Shown: positions 1-5,894 of the stretch, one piece after another
How positions within the stretch are numbered: the first letter of the stretch is position 1
Layout of the letters: the number at the start of each line of letters is the position of its first letter
NCBI GenBank assembly: GCA_018664265.1
Contig: JABJOR010000012.1
Location: forward strand, 1 to 5,987
Length of the DNA: 5,987 nt
Direction of reading: 5' to 3'
Origin: Rhodospirillales bacterium
GTDB taxonomy: Bacteria; Pseudomonadota; Alphaproteobacteria; Rhodospirillales; Casp-alpha2
Notes under the pieces: generated by a model
The model's input: the letters and a program-made list of their open reading frames with translations, nothing else
Database searches by the model: none
What the model was told of the DNA's origin: nothing
Made by a program: the position numbers and the translations under genes

Positions 1-78
1 AGTGTCAGATCAGGTCGGAACTAATACACATTATCCTGACTAAATACATGGTCGCCATCACCATTGTATGGATTGGCA

Positions 79-1545
79 TCATTCGCTCGCCTTGCCGTCA
101 TGTACGTTATCTAGTATCCAGCCGTTCCGCCTTGCAACTGACTCAGCCAGTTCTGTGATGGAGTAGCTGACCCCTTGCATCTTTCGAGATAGGATCATCT
201 GGCAGAGCATTTCGTCTTCTTCTAGTCGCTCCACTAGGGACAGTTGATCACCACTGAGTTCTTTGGCTAGTTCATCCATCAAGTAGATAGGTTTAATTTG
301 TGCGTAGTGCTTGTGACATATTCGATGTGTATTGCCCATCTGATCTGCTATGTCCTCGATTTTCGTTCCGAAATACATCCGGTGCCAAACTGCATAGGTG
401 TGTCGAAAACTGTTGCACTTGATCAGTCTGTCGTCATTGTCATGGGTCACGCCTGAGTAATCAGTGGCCGACTCCATTGTTTTTTGGAGTTGCTTGAACA
501 ATGAGTCGAATTGTTCATCTTCTGGTGCAAGACCATTAGCCCAGACAAACACATGATCACTTGCGTCGGTCCAATGGTTGTCTGGGTCATTCCGCCATTC
601 GCTTAACAACACAGCAATGGAGGAGGGGGCCACCGGAAAGTATTTGTGGTTTTTGCCTTGTGCAGTGAACGATAGACCCGCAGATTGATAGTTCACGTGT
701 CGCCACTTCAGAAGTTGTGCCGACTGCATTCTCATTCCAGTTGCAGTCATAAGTTCAAAGTAGACTCGGAACATGCGGCGGCGATATTGCCGATTTACCC
801 ATAGACATTCACCATTCTTGCCATTGATCTGGGTACCCCAAATAGGCAAATACTTGTGGTACTTGTGCCATTGTTCACGAGTGAGGTGGGGGACTTTGTG
901 CTCACCTGTATTCTGTCTTTTCGCCTTCTTTGGGTTCCTTACCTTCAGATCTCGACCGTCTGGCAGATCGCCCGAACCCTTGGCGAGTTCAATCATCCGT
1001 TTCAGAACAGGGATGCACTCCTTTAGTTGATCAACCGAGGGGTCCTTGGCAACCCGTCGAATGTTCTTTTCATCACGAACTTTCTTACCCTCGGCAGTAG
1101 TCCAAAAAGCAATCCGCCAATTCCAGAAGTCGTCTAGTCCATCCTGTGTCAGATCATTGATCTTCTTTTTGGAAAAGAACCGTTCGACATACAAAGTGAG
1201 AGCACTCAACAAGCGGTCGTTGTACCCCTTAGTGTGATTGTTCCGTTGAAGTTCTTGTTCTCGTTCCTTGCGGTATCGCTCGAACATCACTGACCATGTA
1301 TTGTCGATTACCGGGCGATTGGCCCTGATCCTCGCACGAGCATCATACCATGCATCTGTGGCGATCTGAGTTGCTTCGGAGCGATCTCGCGTCTTTGTGG
1401 AACGGGTGATCATCTTTTCGATACCGGGCACCCAGAAACGGTAATACCATGTCTTGGATTTGGGATAGCGACGACGATATCGCCCAATGATCACTGCGCC
1501 GTCACAGAGTTCGAATTCATCTCGCCATGTCTTCAATTCAGCCAT
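79..1545 (-). CDS. Tyrosine recombinase (integrase) of a tRNA-targeting integrated element
   Basis: This is a site-specific recombinase of the phage integrase family, which cuts and joins DNA through a tyrosine-DNA intermediate. The catalytic half shows box I as TATGMRMQSAQLLKW (Arg272, numbered from the ATG start), a beta-hairpin lysine in QGKNHK (Lys298 or Lys301), box II as NSFRHTYA (Arg381) and the nucleophile in HKHYAQI (Tyr414). The box II histidine is replaced by Asn378, and the histidine expected after the glycine of box III is Asn405. The first 70 residues are basic and rich in aromatic residues (RYRRRYPKSKTWYYRFW), like an arm-type DNA-binding domain. About 70 residues follow the tyrosine, longer than usual. 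The ATG at 1545 is preferred because GGAAG lies 6 nt upstream. An in-frame TTG at 1566 would add 7 residues, but it falls inside an operator-like repeat and has no ribosome site. The gene sits next to a tRNA fragment, as expected for an element integrase. Family assignment is firm; the site preference is inferred. Confidence 0.92.
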   Translation of the reverse strand: MAELKTWRDEFELCDGAVIIGRYRRRYPKSKTWYYRFWVPGIEKMITRSTKTRDRSEATQIATDAWYDARARIRANRPVIDNTWSVMFERYRKEREQELQRNNHTKGYNDRLLSALTLYVERFFSKKKINDLTQDGLDDFWNWRIAFWTTAEGKKVRDEKNIRRVAKDPSVDQLKECIPVLKRMIELAKGSGDLPDGRDLKVRNPKKAKRQNTGEHKVPHLTREQWHKYHKYLPIWGTQINGKNGECLWVNRQYRRRMFRVYFELMTATGMRMQSAQLLKWRHVNYQSAGLSFTAQGKNHKYFPVAPSSIAVLLSEWRNDPDNHWTDASDHVFVWANGLAPEDEQFDSLFKQLQKTMESATDYSGVTHDNDDRLIKCNSFRHTYAVWHRMYFGTKIEDIADQMGNTHRICHKHYAQIKPIYLMDELAKELSGDQLSLVERLEEDEMLCQMILSRKMQGVSYSITELAESVARRNGWILDNVHDGKASE

Positions 1546-1551
1546 ACATGG

Positions 1552-1556
1552 CTTCC
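1552..1556 (-). promoter_or_regulatory. Ribosome binding site of the integrase gene
   Basis: The minus strand reads GGAAG followed by 6 nt and then ATG (1545). This is a good Shine-Dalgarno site and it decides the start in favour of ATG 1545 over the upstream TTG at 1566, which has no comparable motif. Confidence 0.6.
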
Positions 1557-1560
1557 AATA

Positions 1561-1621
1561 TGTCAAAGTATTGTCAAACTTACGTTCTCTAATATATTGA
1601 TTGTCAAAGTTTTGTCAAAGT
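1561..1621. repeat. Four direct repeats TGTCAAA(G/C)T in two helically phased pairs
   Basis: Copies lie at 1561-1569, 1572-1580, 1602-1610 and 1613-1621. Three are identical (TGTCAAAGT) and one differs at one base (TGTCAAACT). Within each pair the starts are 11 bp apart, about one helical turn, and the two pairs are offset by 41 bp. One pair covers the predicted -35 region and spacer; the other lies just after the predicted transcription start. The array lies between the integrase and the tRNA attachment site. It could be arm-type integrase sites, sites for an excisionase, or an operator for a repressor. Which protein binds is not visible in the window. Confidence 0.7.
1591..1618 (-). promoter_or_regulatory. 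Predicted integrase promoter
   Basis: On the minus strand a perfect -35 box TTGACA (1618-1613) is followed by a 16-bp spacer and TATATT (1596-1591), which matches the -10 consensus at 5 of 6 positions. Transcription would start near 1584, about 40 nt before the integrase ATG. The -35 box is part of a repeated motif, so a repeat-binding protein would be expected to control this promoter. The prediction rests on consensus matching only. Confidence 0.6.
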
Positions 1622-1634
1622 GGAATATATTCCA
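1621..1634. repeat. Perfect 14-bp palindrome TGGAATATATTCCA
   Basis: The sequence equals its own reverse complement over all 14 bp, and its first base is the last base of the fourth direct repeat. It lies upstream of the predicted integrase -35 box and between that promoter and the tRNA-derived attachment site. Such a perfect dyad suggests a site for a dimeric DNA-binding protein, but its function is unknown. Confidence 0.5.
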
Positions 1635-1670
1635 ATTTGTACTGAAAAGTCCTTATTTTCTAGCCTATTC

Positions 1671-1721
1671 AGCGGAATCATAATCCGCGTGTCGGGGGTT
1701 CGAGTCCCTCCTCCGCTACCA
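1671..1721 (+). tRNA. 3' fragment of a CAT-anticodon tRNA (elongator Met or Ile2), partial
   Basis: The fragment contains a 5-bp anticodon stem (1672-1676 with 1684-1688) around a 7-nt loop with anticodon CAT at 1679-1681. It continues with a 5-nt variable region and a T arm (1694-1698 with 1706-1710, one G-T pair; loop TTCGAGT). It ends with the 3' acceptor strand CTCCGCT (1711-1717), discriminator A1718 and an encoded CCA (1719-1721). An intact gene would need a 5' acceptor strand close to AGCGGAG and a D arm; neither is present in the AT-rich sequence to the left. It is therefore a tRNA remnant, not a functional gene. CAT alone cannot separate elongator Met from lysidine-modified Ile2; Met is somewhat more likely. 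Confidence 0.85.
1671..1721. other. Predicted attachment site (attR-type junction) of the element
   Basis: Tyrosine recombinases often integrate into the 3' half of a tRNA gene, keeping one intact tRNA and leaving a 3' copy at the far end. The fragment here begins right at the anticodon stem, an inverted repeat that fits a crossover in the anticodon region. Its orientation puts the element to the left, with the integrase just inside the boundary, and the old tRNA downstream sequence to the right. The left repeat lies outside the window, so the exact repeat length is not known. Confidence 0.75.
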
Positions 1722-1725
1722 ATTC

Positions 1726-1760
1726 AAAAGCCCCGGTTCTTCTGTGAACCGGGGCTTTTT
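1726..1760. terminator. Strong bidirectional intrinsic terminator
   Basis: A 10-bp GC-rich stem (1730-1739 with 1746-1755) closes a 6-nt loop and is flanked by A4 on the left and T5 on the right, so it can terminate transcription from either side. It starts 5 nt after the tRNA CCA, as expected for the native tRNA terminator, and lies 11 nt past the stop codon of the minus-strand sulfotransferase, for which it also serves. Confidence 0.88.
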
Positions 1761-1771
1761 GGCTGTTGGGG

Positions 1772-2611
1772 TTAGTCTTCTATAGAATAGCCGATTTCTT
1801 TCATTGCCGGGGCGCAGATTGCCAATATTTCCTTGCGGAGTTCTTCTGAAATATTCTCCCCGCCCAATTCTGTGCTGCCTTCGCCGAAGAAATCTACGTG
1901 CGTTGAGCTTTCTGACATTTGTTTCAGGCTGCTATCTTGAACGATGCTATCAATAATAATTGAGTTGGTGTCTCCGCCCAGTTTTTCGATTATACGGTTA
2001 AGCTCACTTGCTTTGTTGTCGACGAGGGCCTCGTAACGAACAAGAAGAACATTATCGTGTGTTTTGATGATTTGGGTGAGCTTATTCACCATAGTGTTAA
2101 ATAAGTGGGCGCAGTAAATGAGCCAACTTTCGACTGTTTCACCGTGCTGGTACATTATTTCCACATGCTCTCGATTGTTCTCTTCTTTTGCCAACCGATG
2201 ATTATGCCGCCATGCGGACAAGCTCTGGTCAATAGGGTTTCTGATGATAAAAATTATTGGGGGGTGGTCGAGCAATTCAGAATAAAACGGTAAATGTGCC
2301 AAAATTGAATTATCGCTTAACCCGCATACGGGTTTCCCTTGCCCAGCGCTTTCCGCTATGGCGAGAATTGCGGCCTTGAGGGTTTTCTTAAGTGCCGGCA
2401 CATCAACATGTTTGGCCCCTTGTCCACCGGTCCTACGATCTACAATATCCAGAGTTTCATTATACTGGATATAGGCTTGTCCAAGTGCTGTCTTCAATTG
2501 CTCCAGATTATGTTCGGACGGGCAGGAAATTTGCGGATGCAAATTCAGGGTTCGCTGTAGGAATGTGGTGCCTGATTTTGGTAATCCAACACAGTAAAAA
2601 AAACTGTCCAT
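1772..2611 (-). CDS. PAPS-dependent sulfotransferase, single domain
   Basis: This predicted cytoplasmic enzyme should transfer the sulfuryl group of PAPS to an unknown acceptor. Near the N terminus is the 5'-phosphosulfate loop GLPKSGTTFLQ. Mid-protein is the 3'-phosphate motif IIFIIRNPIDQSLSAW, with the arginine and the serine eight residues later that the family uses. VLLVRYEALV, another conserved strand, follows. No signal peptide or membrane segment is evident. The length (279 aa) fits a single-domain enzyme. Two in-frame starts are possible. ATG 2611 places the fold immediately before the PAPS loop and has a weak AGAG 9 nt upstream. ATG 2644 adds 11 residues (MRFLGKIEQNA) and has no visible ribosome site. 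The gene follows the TPR-sulfotransferase on the same strand, probably in one transcript ending at the 1726-1760 hairpin. The family is secure; the substrate is unknown. Confidence 0.85.
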   Translation of the reverse strand: MDSFFYCVGLPKSGTTFLQRTLNLHPQISCPSEHNLEQLKTALGQAYIQYNETLDIVDRRTGGQGAKHVDVPALKKTLKAAILAIAESAGQGKPVCGLSDNSILAHLPFYSELLDHPPIIFIIRNPIDQSLSAWRHNHRLAKEENNREHVEIMYQHGETVESWLIYCAHLFNTMVNKLTQIIKTHDNVLLVRYEALVDNKASELNRIIEKLGGDTNSIIIDSIVQDSSLKQMSESSTHVDFFGEGSTELGGENISEELRKEILAICAPAMKEIGYSIED

Positions 2612-2690
2612 AGCGTTTTGCTCTATTTTTCCAAGGAACCTCATATGGTGGTTTCATTGTATAAAATATTTGTGAACTTTGCTTGGAAAA

Positions 2691-3995
2691 TTACTCCAGG
2701 AATTCACGGAGTGATTCTTGAAGGGAGTCCAGATGGGGTTCAAAATTCCGCCAGCGTTCTATGGACGCAGTATTAATGGGCTGGCGGACCTGAAAATTGC
2801 TCGCCGTCAGGATGGTCCGTTTGGTTTGATGGGGGCGCAGGCAACGTTCATCAAACGGCAGGTCGCAGTACGCCAGTAAATTTTTGGTTTGCTGTTCAGG
2901 ATCGGTGATCAGGGCTTCATAGGAAAAATCCAGCATGCATCCGGGCAAGACCGTATGCCAATGATCCATCAAGGAACGATACAAGCCATAAAAAGTTGCC
3001 AATTCTTCCAAATCGTACGAATACAAATGTGTCTTGGCAAATAATCGGGAGTAAATGGAAAAGCAGTTATCAAGAGGATCGCGGCGAACATGAACGATCT
3101 TGGCATTGGGCAACATGAGGTGAATAAGACCAATGAGCATAAAGTTACCGAGCATCTTGTCGGTGATGCGATCTGCTTCTTCATCGTGGCTTCGGAGTTT
3201 TTCCAAATACTCATCGGCCAGAATATGAAAGGTTTCTACTCCCGTTTTCATTAACCCCGCGGGGAACGCGATACGATATTTCTTAAACACATTGTTCAGT
3301 GTTGCTTCTACATAGGGTTGCTCGCCAGCGCCATGGACCGTCGGGTGGCTGGCGAGAATTTGCTCAACCAGTGTGGTTCCGGACCTTGGCATACCGAGGA
3401 CAAATATCGGCGTTTTATCATTTCGACCTGATCCTGTATGGTGATTAAACAAAGATCGATCAAAGTGTTTAATAAGGCTTTGCACCATCGCGGCGCTTTT
3501 TTCTATATCAAAAGAAATGCTGTCGCGTTTCAGCCTGTTCGCTGTTTTCAGGCATGAAAATGCTTCATCATAACGGTGCAAGTCTTCATAAACTTTCGCC
3601 AGGCCAAAGCCTAGATGAATACGGTCCTCTGCGGGAACGTCAGTTATGTTAAAGGCATCGTCCATTTTTAATAGCTGTGTGGGTTCTGTGTCGAAATACC
3701 CGGTATTAGCCAACCCGCGCCAGGCTTCCCCGTAATTGGGGTCCAGCTCGACGGCCTTGAGATAGTGTTTCTGTCCTTCGTCAAAGCGCCCCAAATCAGC
3801 TAGTGACAAACCTAAGTTTCCATGTGCCCTGGCGTGTTTTTCATCTAGTGCCAGCACATTCAGAAAACATTTGATTGCCTGTTCTTGTTGTCCTGTTTCT
3901 CGCAAGGCTACGCCTTGATCGTATATGGCGGACACATCTAGTGTTTTCTCATTTGTTGAGGATGTCCCTAGCGTATATTCAACTTTCCCTGACAT
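2691..3995 (-). CDS. TPR-repeat sulfotransferase fusion protein
   Basis: This 434-residue protein joins N-terminal tetratricopeptide repeats to a sulfotransferase domain. Two clear TPRs occupy about residues 23-56 and 57-90 (GNLGLSLADLGRFDEGQKHY is typical), and a third TPR-like helical pair lies at about 125-158. The catalytic part starts near residue 195 with the 5'-phosphosulfate loop VLGMPRSGTTLVEQIL (201-208 at its core). The 3'-phosphate motif is VHVRRDPLDNCFSIY, with Arg305 and Ser313. The C terminus carries NFQVRQPINTASIERW, a signature of this TPR-linked sulfotransferase group. The reaction is presumably PAPS-dependent sulfation, and the TPRs would bind a partner or acceptor. No signal peptide is seen. 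ATG 3995 is preceded by AAGGGG with a 10-nt spacer, and AGAGGA also abuts the ATG. It is the first gene of a likely two-gene unit. The acceptor cannot be told from sequence. Confidence 0.9.
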   Translation of the reverse strand: MSGKVEYTLGTSSTNEKTLDVSAIYDQGVALRETGQQEQAIKCFLNVLALDEKHARAHGNLGLSLADLGRFDEGQKHYLKAVELDPNYGEAWRGLANTGYFDTEPTQLLKMDDAFNITDVPAEDRIHLGFGLAKVYEDLHRYDEAFSCLKTANRLKRDSISFDIEKSAAMVQSLIKHFDRSLFNHHTGSGRNDKTPIFVLGMPRSGTTLVEQILASHPTVHGAGEQPYVEATLNNVFKKYRIAFPAGLMKTGVETFHILADEYLEKLRSHDEEADRITDKMLGNFMLIGLIHLMLPNAKIVHVRRDPLDNCFSIYSRLFAKTHLYSYDLEELATFYGLYRSLMDHWHTVLPGCMLDFSYEALITDPEQQTKNLLAYCDLPFDERCLRPHQTKRTILTASNFQVRQPINTASIERWRNFEPHLDSLQESLREFLE

Positions 3996-4031
3996 TCCTC
4001 TAAAGCCCCTTAAGCATTATGGTGTTCAATT

Positions 4032-4047
4032 CATGATTTTAATCATG
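4032..4047. repeat. 16-bp inverted repeat upstream of the sulfotransferase unit
   Basis: CATGATT and AATCATG form 7-bp arms separated by TT. The site lies 37 nt upstream of the ATG of the TPR-sulfotransferase. A second, weaker dyad (TGGGC ... GCCCA, 4046-4063) overlaps its end. The position fits an operator, but no regulator is encoded nearby and the surrounding AT-rich region shows no convincing -35/-10 pair. Confidence 0.35.
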
Positions 4048-4133
4048 GGCGTTTCATTGCCCAAGTTGCAGCCATATTAAACACTATAATTCAAATATCT
4101 ATGGGTAAATATTGTTAAGGTTTATTGTAAAGA

Positions 4134-4167
4134 TTAAGCCCCGACTCTAGGTGGAGTCGGGGCTTAA
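4134..4167. terminator. Intrinsic terminator of the diiron protein gene
   Basis: A perfect 14-bp stem (4134-4147 with 4154-4167) encloses a 6-nt loop, 19 nt beyond the stop codon of the minus-strand gene at 4187. The trailing U tract is short and interrupted in both directions, so termination depends mainly on the strong stem. It separates the diiron gene from the sulfotransferase unit, which must then have its own promoter. Confidence 0.75.
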
Positions 4168-4186
4168 ATTTATACTGCGAATGATA

Positions 4187-5128
4187 TCAGGAAAGCGTAG
4201 CAAGGGCCGCAAAAATGCGATTACCCTGATCTTCATTAATCATGCCACCGAGGACCTCAAGGAAACGTGGGTGTTCAGTTCCTGAGAAGATATACTGCCA
4301 ACGATAGGCAGCAAGCAGTCCTTCACGAATCTGATTGAGTTCTTCTGCATCAAACGAGCGACCATTTGCGGCCTCAAAATATTCAGCGTCAGAGATTGAT
4401 TGCGCCTGAAGAATACCATCGACAGCAGCCGCAAGCTCAATAAGCTCATCGACCGCTTTGTCACGATCTGCATCAGACATATCGGCATTGATACGCTGCC
4501 ATTCGAGTGCATCAAGGGCCGCATGCTGGCTTTCTTCTTGCCAATGAAATTTGAAGATATCCTTGAAAAGAGGTGAAATATCAACGTCCGGACCAATACT
4601 TGCTGTGTAATGAGACTGGGTGAACAGTTCAATAAGCAAGGTCAGACCAAGGACGGCCCATGTGCTTTTACCAAGTACAACCTCGGCTACGGGATCGGGT
4701 TCTGGCTTGAAGCTGTAACCGGTGGGTAATACATCGCCTAACATTCTGTCGACGCGGCGAAACAGTTCCTGATGTTTGAGCTCTTCGTCACTGAAACGGA
4801 TCAGGGCTTCCAGTTTGATCTGGTCACCAAGCCAGTGATCCTGACTGATTTCAAGCACCTTGGCATTGATAAACCGTTCAACAAGGCCAAAGGTATTGGC
4901 ATATGTGCGACCCTGAACTTGGCTAAGAAAGCGTTGTTCATCTTCGGATAAAAACGAAAGTTCATTTACCTTAGAAAGTCCGTCAGGTAAGAATTTCTGT
5001 GTGGTGTCAAAAGATCGACCGCGAAGGACGTCCTGGTCAATATCCCAACGAATTCGCTTGGAGATATCAATGCATCGGGCGTAACGCTCATGGTCTGTGG
5101 AAACTTTTTGAGGGGTAATCTGGTTCAT
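4187..5128 (-). CDS. AurF-like ferritin-fold diiron protein, putative oxygenase
   Basis: This is a helical protein of 313 residues with metal ligands arranged as in the N-oxygenase AurF. The candidates are Glu84 (GLVERF), Glu116 and His119 (DEELKH), Glu167 (LLIELF), then His195, Glu199 and His202 (HWQEESQH). From memory, AurF uses E101, E136/H139, E196 and H223/E227/H230, so order and spacing agree well, including the extra seventh ligand, His195. AurF oxidises an aryl amine using O2, but relatives act on varied substrates, so only a diiron redox role is supported here. No signal peptide or membrane helix is evident, suggesting a cytoplasmic location. The start is firm: AAAGGA lies 7 nt before the ATG. 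It stands as a single gene, with a strong hairpin after it and a 187-bp gap before it, and has no biosynthetic cluster beside it. Other ferritin-like families remain possible. Confidence 0.65.
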   Translation of the reverse strand: MNQITPQKVSTDHERYARCIDISKRIRWDIDQDVLRGRSFDTTQKFLPDGLSKVNELSFLSEDEQRFLSQVQGRTYANTFGLVERFINAKVLEISQDHWLGDQIKLEALIRFSDEELKHQELFRRVDRMLGDVLPTGYSFKPEPDPVAEVVLGKSTWAVLGLTLLIELFTQSHYTASIGPDVDISPLFKDIFKFHWQEESQHAALDALEWQRINADMSDADRDKAVDELIELAAAVDGILQAQSISDAEYFEAANGRSFDAEELNQIREGLLAAYRWQYIFSGTEHPRFLEVLGGMINEDQGNRIFAALATLS

Positions 5129-5135
5129 GGAAACA

Positions 5136-5141
5136 TCCTTT
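5136..5141 (-). promoter_or_regulatory. Ribosome binding site of the diiron protein gene
   Basis: The minus strand reads AAAGGA, 7 nt before ATG 5128, close to the ideal Shine-Dalgarno sequence and spacing. An out-of-frame ATG lies between the two but would be too close to the site to compete. Confidence 0.7.
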
Positions 5142-5171
5142 GAATTTAAAATATTAATGTGTTGTTGTGAT

Positions 5172-5193
5172 AGCAGGCACTCTTACGCCTGCT
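5172..5193. repeat. Inverted repeat in the leader region of the diiron gene
   Basis: AGCAGGC and GCCTGCT form perfect 7-bp arms around an 8-nt centre, 43 nt upstream of the diiron gene ATG. It is not followed by a U run on either strand, so it is unlikely to be a terminator. It could be an operator for a dimeric regulator or an mRNA leader hairpin. Confidence 0.35.
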
Positions 5194-5315
5194 GTGAGGG
5201 GACTATCTGTTGATTTTGTTTCAGGTGCTTTTTTGAAAAGCCTGTATTGTATTTTTGCTATGTAACAATAAGGCTCTATCAGCTTAAAAAGTTGGTTAGA
5301 AAATTTCTTCAGGTA

Positions 5316-5894
5316 TTAGGCTGCAAGATTAAAACCGAACACATCATTTTTTTGCCCAATAAAATTAATGACATCGTTGTGAGTCATTTGCACAACCGTA
5401 TAACCGCTGGACAGAATATGGCGTTCTCTAAATGCTCTGAGCAATTTCGCCATGCTCCGGTTGTGGGGCTGGTAGAAGAACTCAACTTTTTCAATGCCAC
5501 ATATCCTGAGCGTGTAAAGCAGGTACCCCAACAGATCAGCACTCATACCCGTGCCTCGATACTCGGGTAATACAGATATAGAAATTTCGGCTGATGTGGG
5601 CATATGCGATTTATCGAAATGTGCTTCGGCCAAAGCTGCAATTCTTCCTGTTTCTTTTTCAATTGAACCAGTGAAGACCATGCGCGAGAAATCCAGTCCA
5701 TTTGTATATTGCAATATGGCATAGTCACTTAAATTGGTGTGAAATCTCTGATTGCGATCTGCATCACTCAAGGTCAATAGATGATCTTGAATGGCAGGTA
5801 AGTCTTGCTGTGTCAGATGGCTAATAGGAAGAATCTCCCGACACGAAACAGAGCTTGTTTTTGATGGGATAATGTTTGAGCTGGCGTAAGTCAT
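5316..5894 (-). CDS. GNAT family N-acetyltransferase
   Basis: This 192-residue protein has the GNAT fold that transfers an acetyl group from acetyl-CoA to an amine, which may be a small molecule or a protein lysine. The central strand and acetyl-CoA loop are seen at about 105-122 (ISVLPEYRGTGMSADLL), where Arg113-x-x-Gly116-x-Ser118 matches the R/QxxGxG/A loop except for serine at the last position. Asn145 in NRSMAKLLRAF fits the following motif B helix. The early stretch LTLSDADRNQRFHTNLSD (41-58) resembles the start of GNAT domains related to protein acetyltransferases of the Pat type, but no cyclic-nucleotide or other regulatory domain is attached. ATG 5894 is preceded by GAGAG with a 9-nt spacer. 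It lies upstream of the diiron gene on the same strand, but the 187-bp gap argues against close coupling. The substrate is unknown. Confidence 0.82.
   Translation of the reverse strand: MTYASSNIIPSKTSSVSCREILPISHLTQQDLPAIQDHLLTLSDADRNQRFHTNLSDYAILQYTNGLDFSRMVFTGSIEKETGRIAALAEAHFDKSHMPTSAEISISVLPEYRGTGMSADLLGYLLYTLRICGIEKVEFFYQPHNRSMAKLLRAFRERHILSSGYTVVQMTHNDVINFIGQKNDVFGFNLAA

Noticed and set aside
5..64. Small minus-strand ORF of 20 codons (start ATG 64, stop at 5-7)
   Set aside because: It has no ribosome site, no recognisable sequence and is short enough to occur by chance.
773..1237. Plus-strand ORFs antisense to the integrase
   Set aside because: They are low-complexity translations without motifs, mirroring the real minus-strand coding frame.
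1620..1721. A complete tRNA gene ending at 1721
   Set aside because: No 5' acceptor strand pairing with CTCCGCT and no D arm occur in the AT-rich sequence to the left; only the anticodon arm onward is present.
2105..2613. Overlapping plus-strand ORFs opposite the single-domain sulfotransferase
   Set aside because: They lie antisense to a gene with clear PAPS-binding motifs and encode nothing recognisable.
2969..3214. Minus-strand ORF of 81 codons inside the TPR-sulfotransferase
   Set aside because: It is an alternative frame within a clearly coding domain.
4240..4632. Minus-strand ORF of 130 codons inside the diiron gene
   Set aside because: It is an alternative frame of the diiron gene, whose own frame carries the metal-ligand pattern and a strong ribosome site.
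5222..5244. Possible terminator after the acetyltransferase gene
   Set aside because: The hairpin is AT-rich with a 2-nt bulge, lies about 70 nt from the stop codon and has no U tract on the minus strand.
5247..5570. Plus-strand ORF of 107 codons
   Set aside because: It mostly runs antisense to the well-supported GNAT gene, shows no family motif and has no convincing ribosome site.
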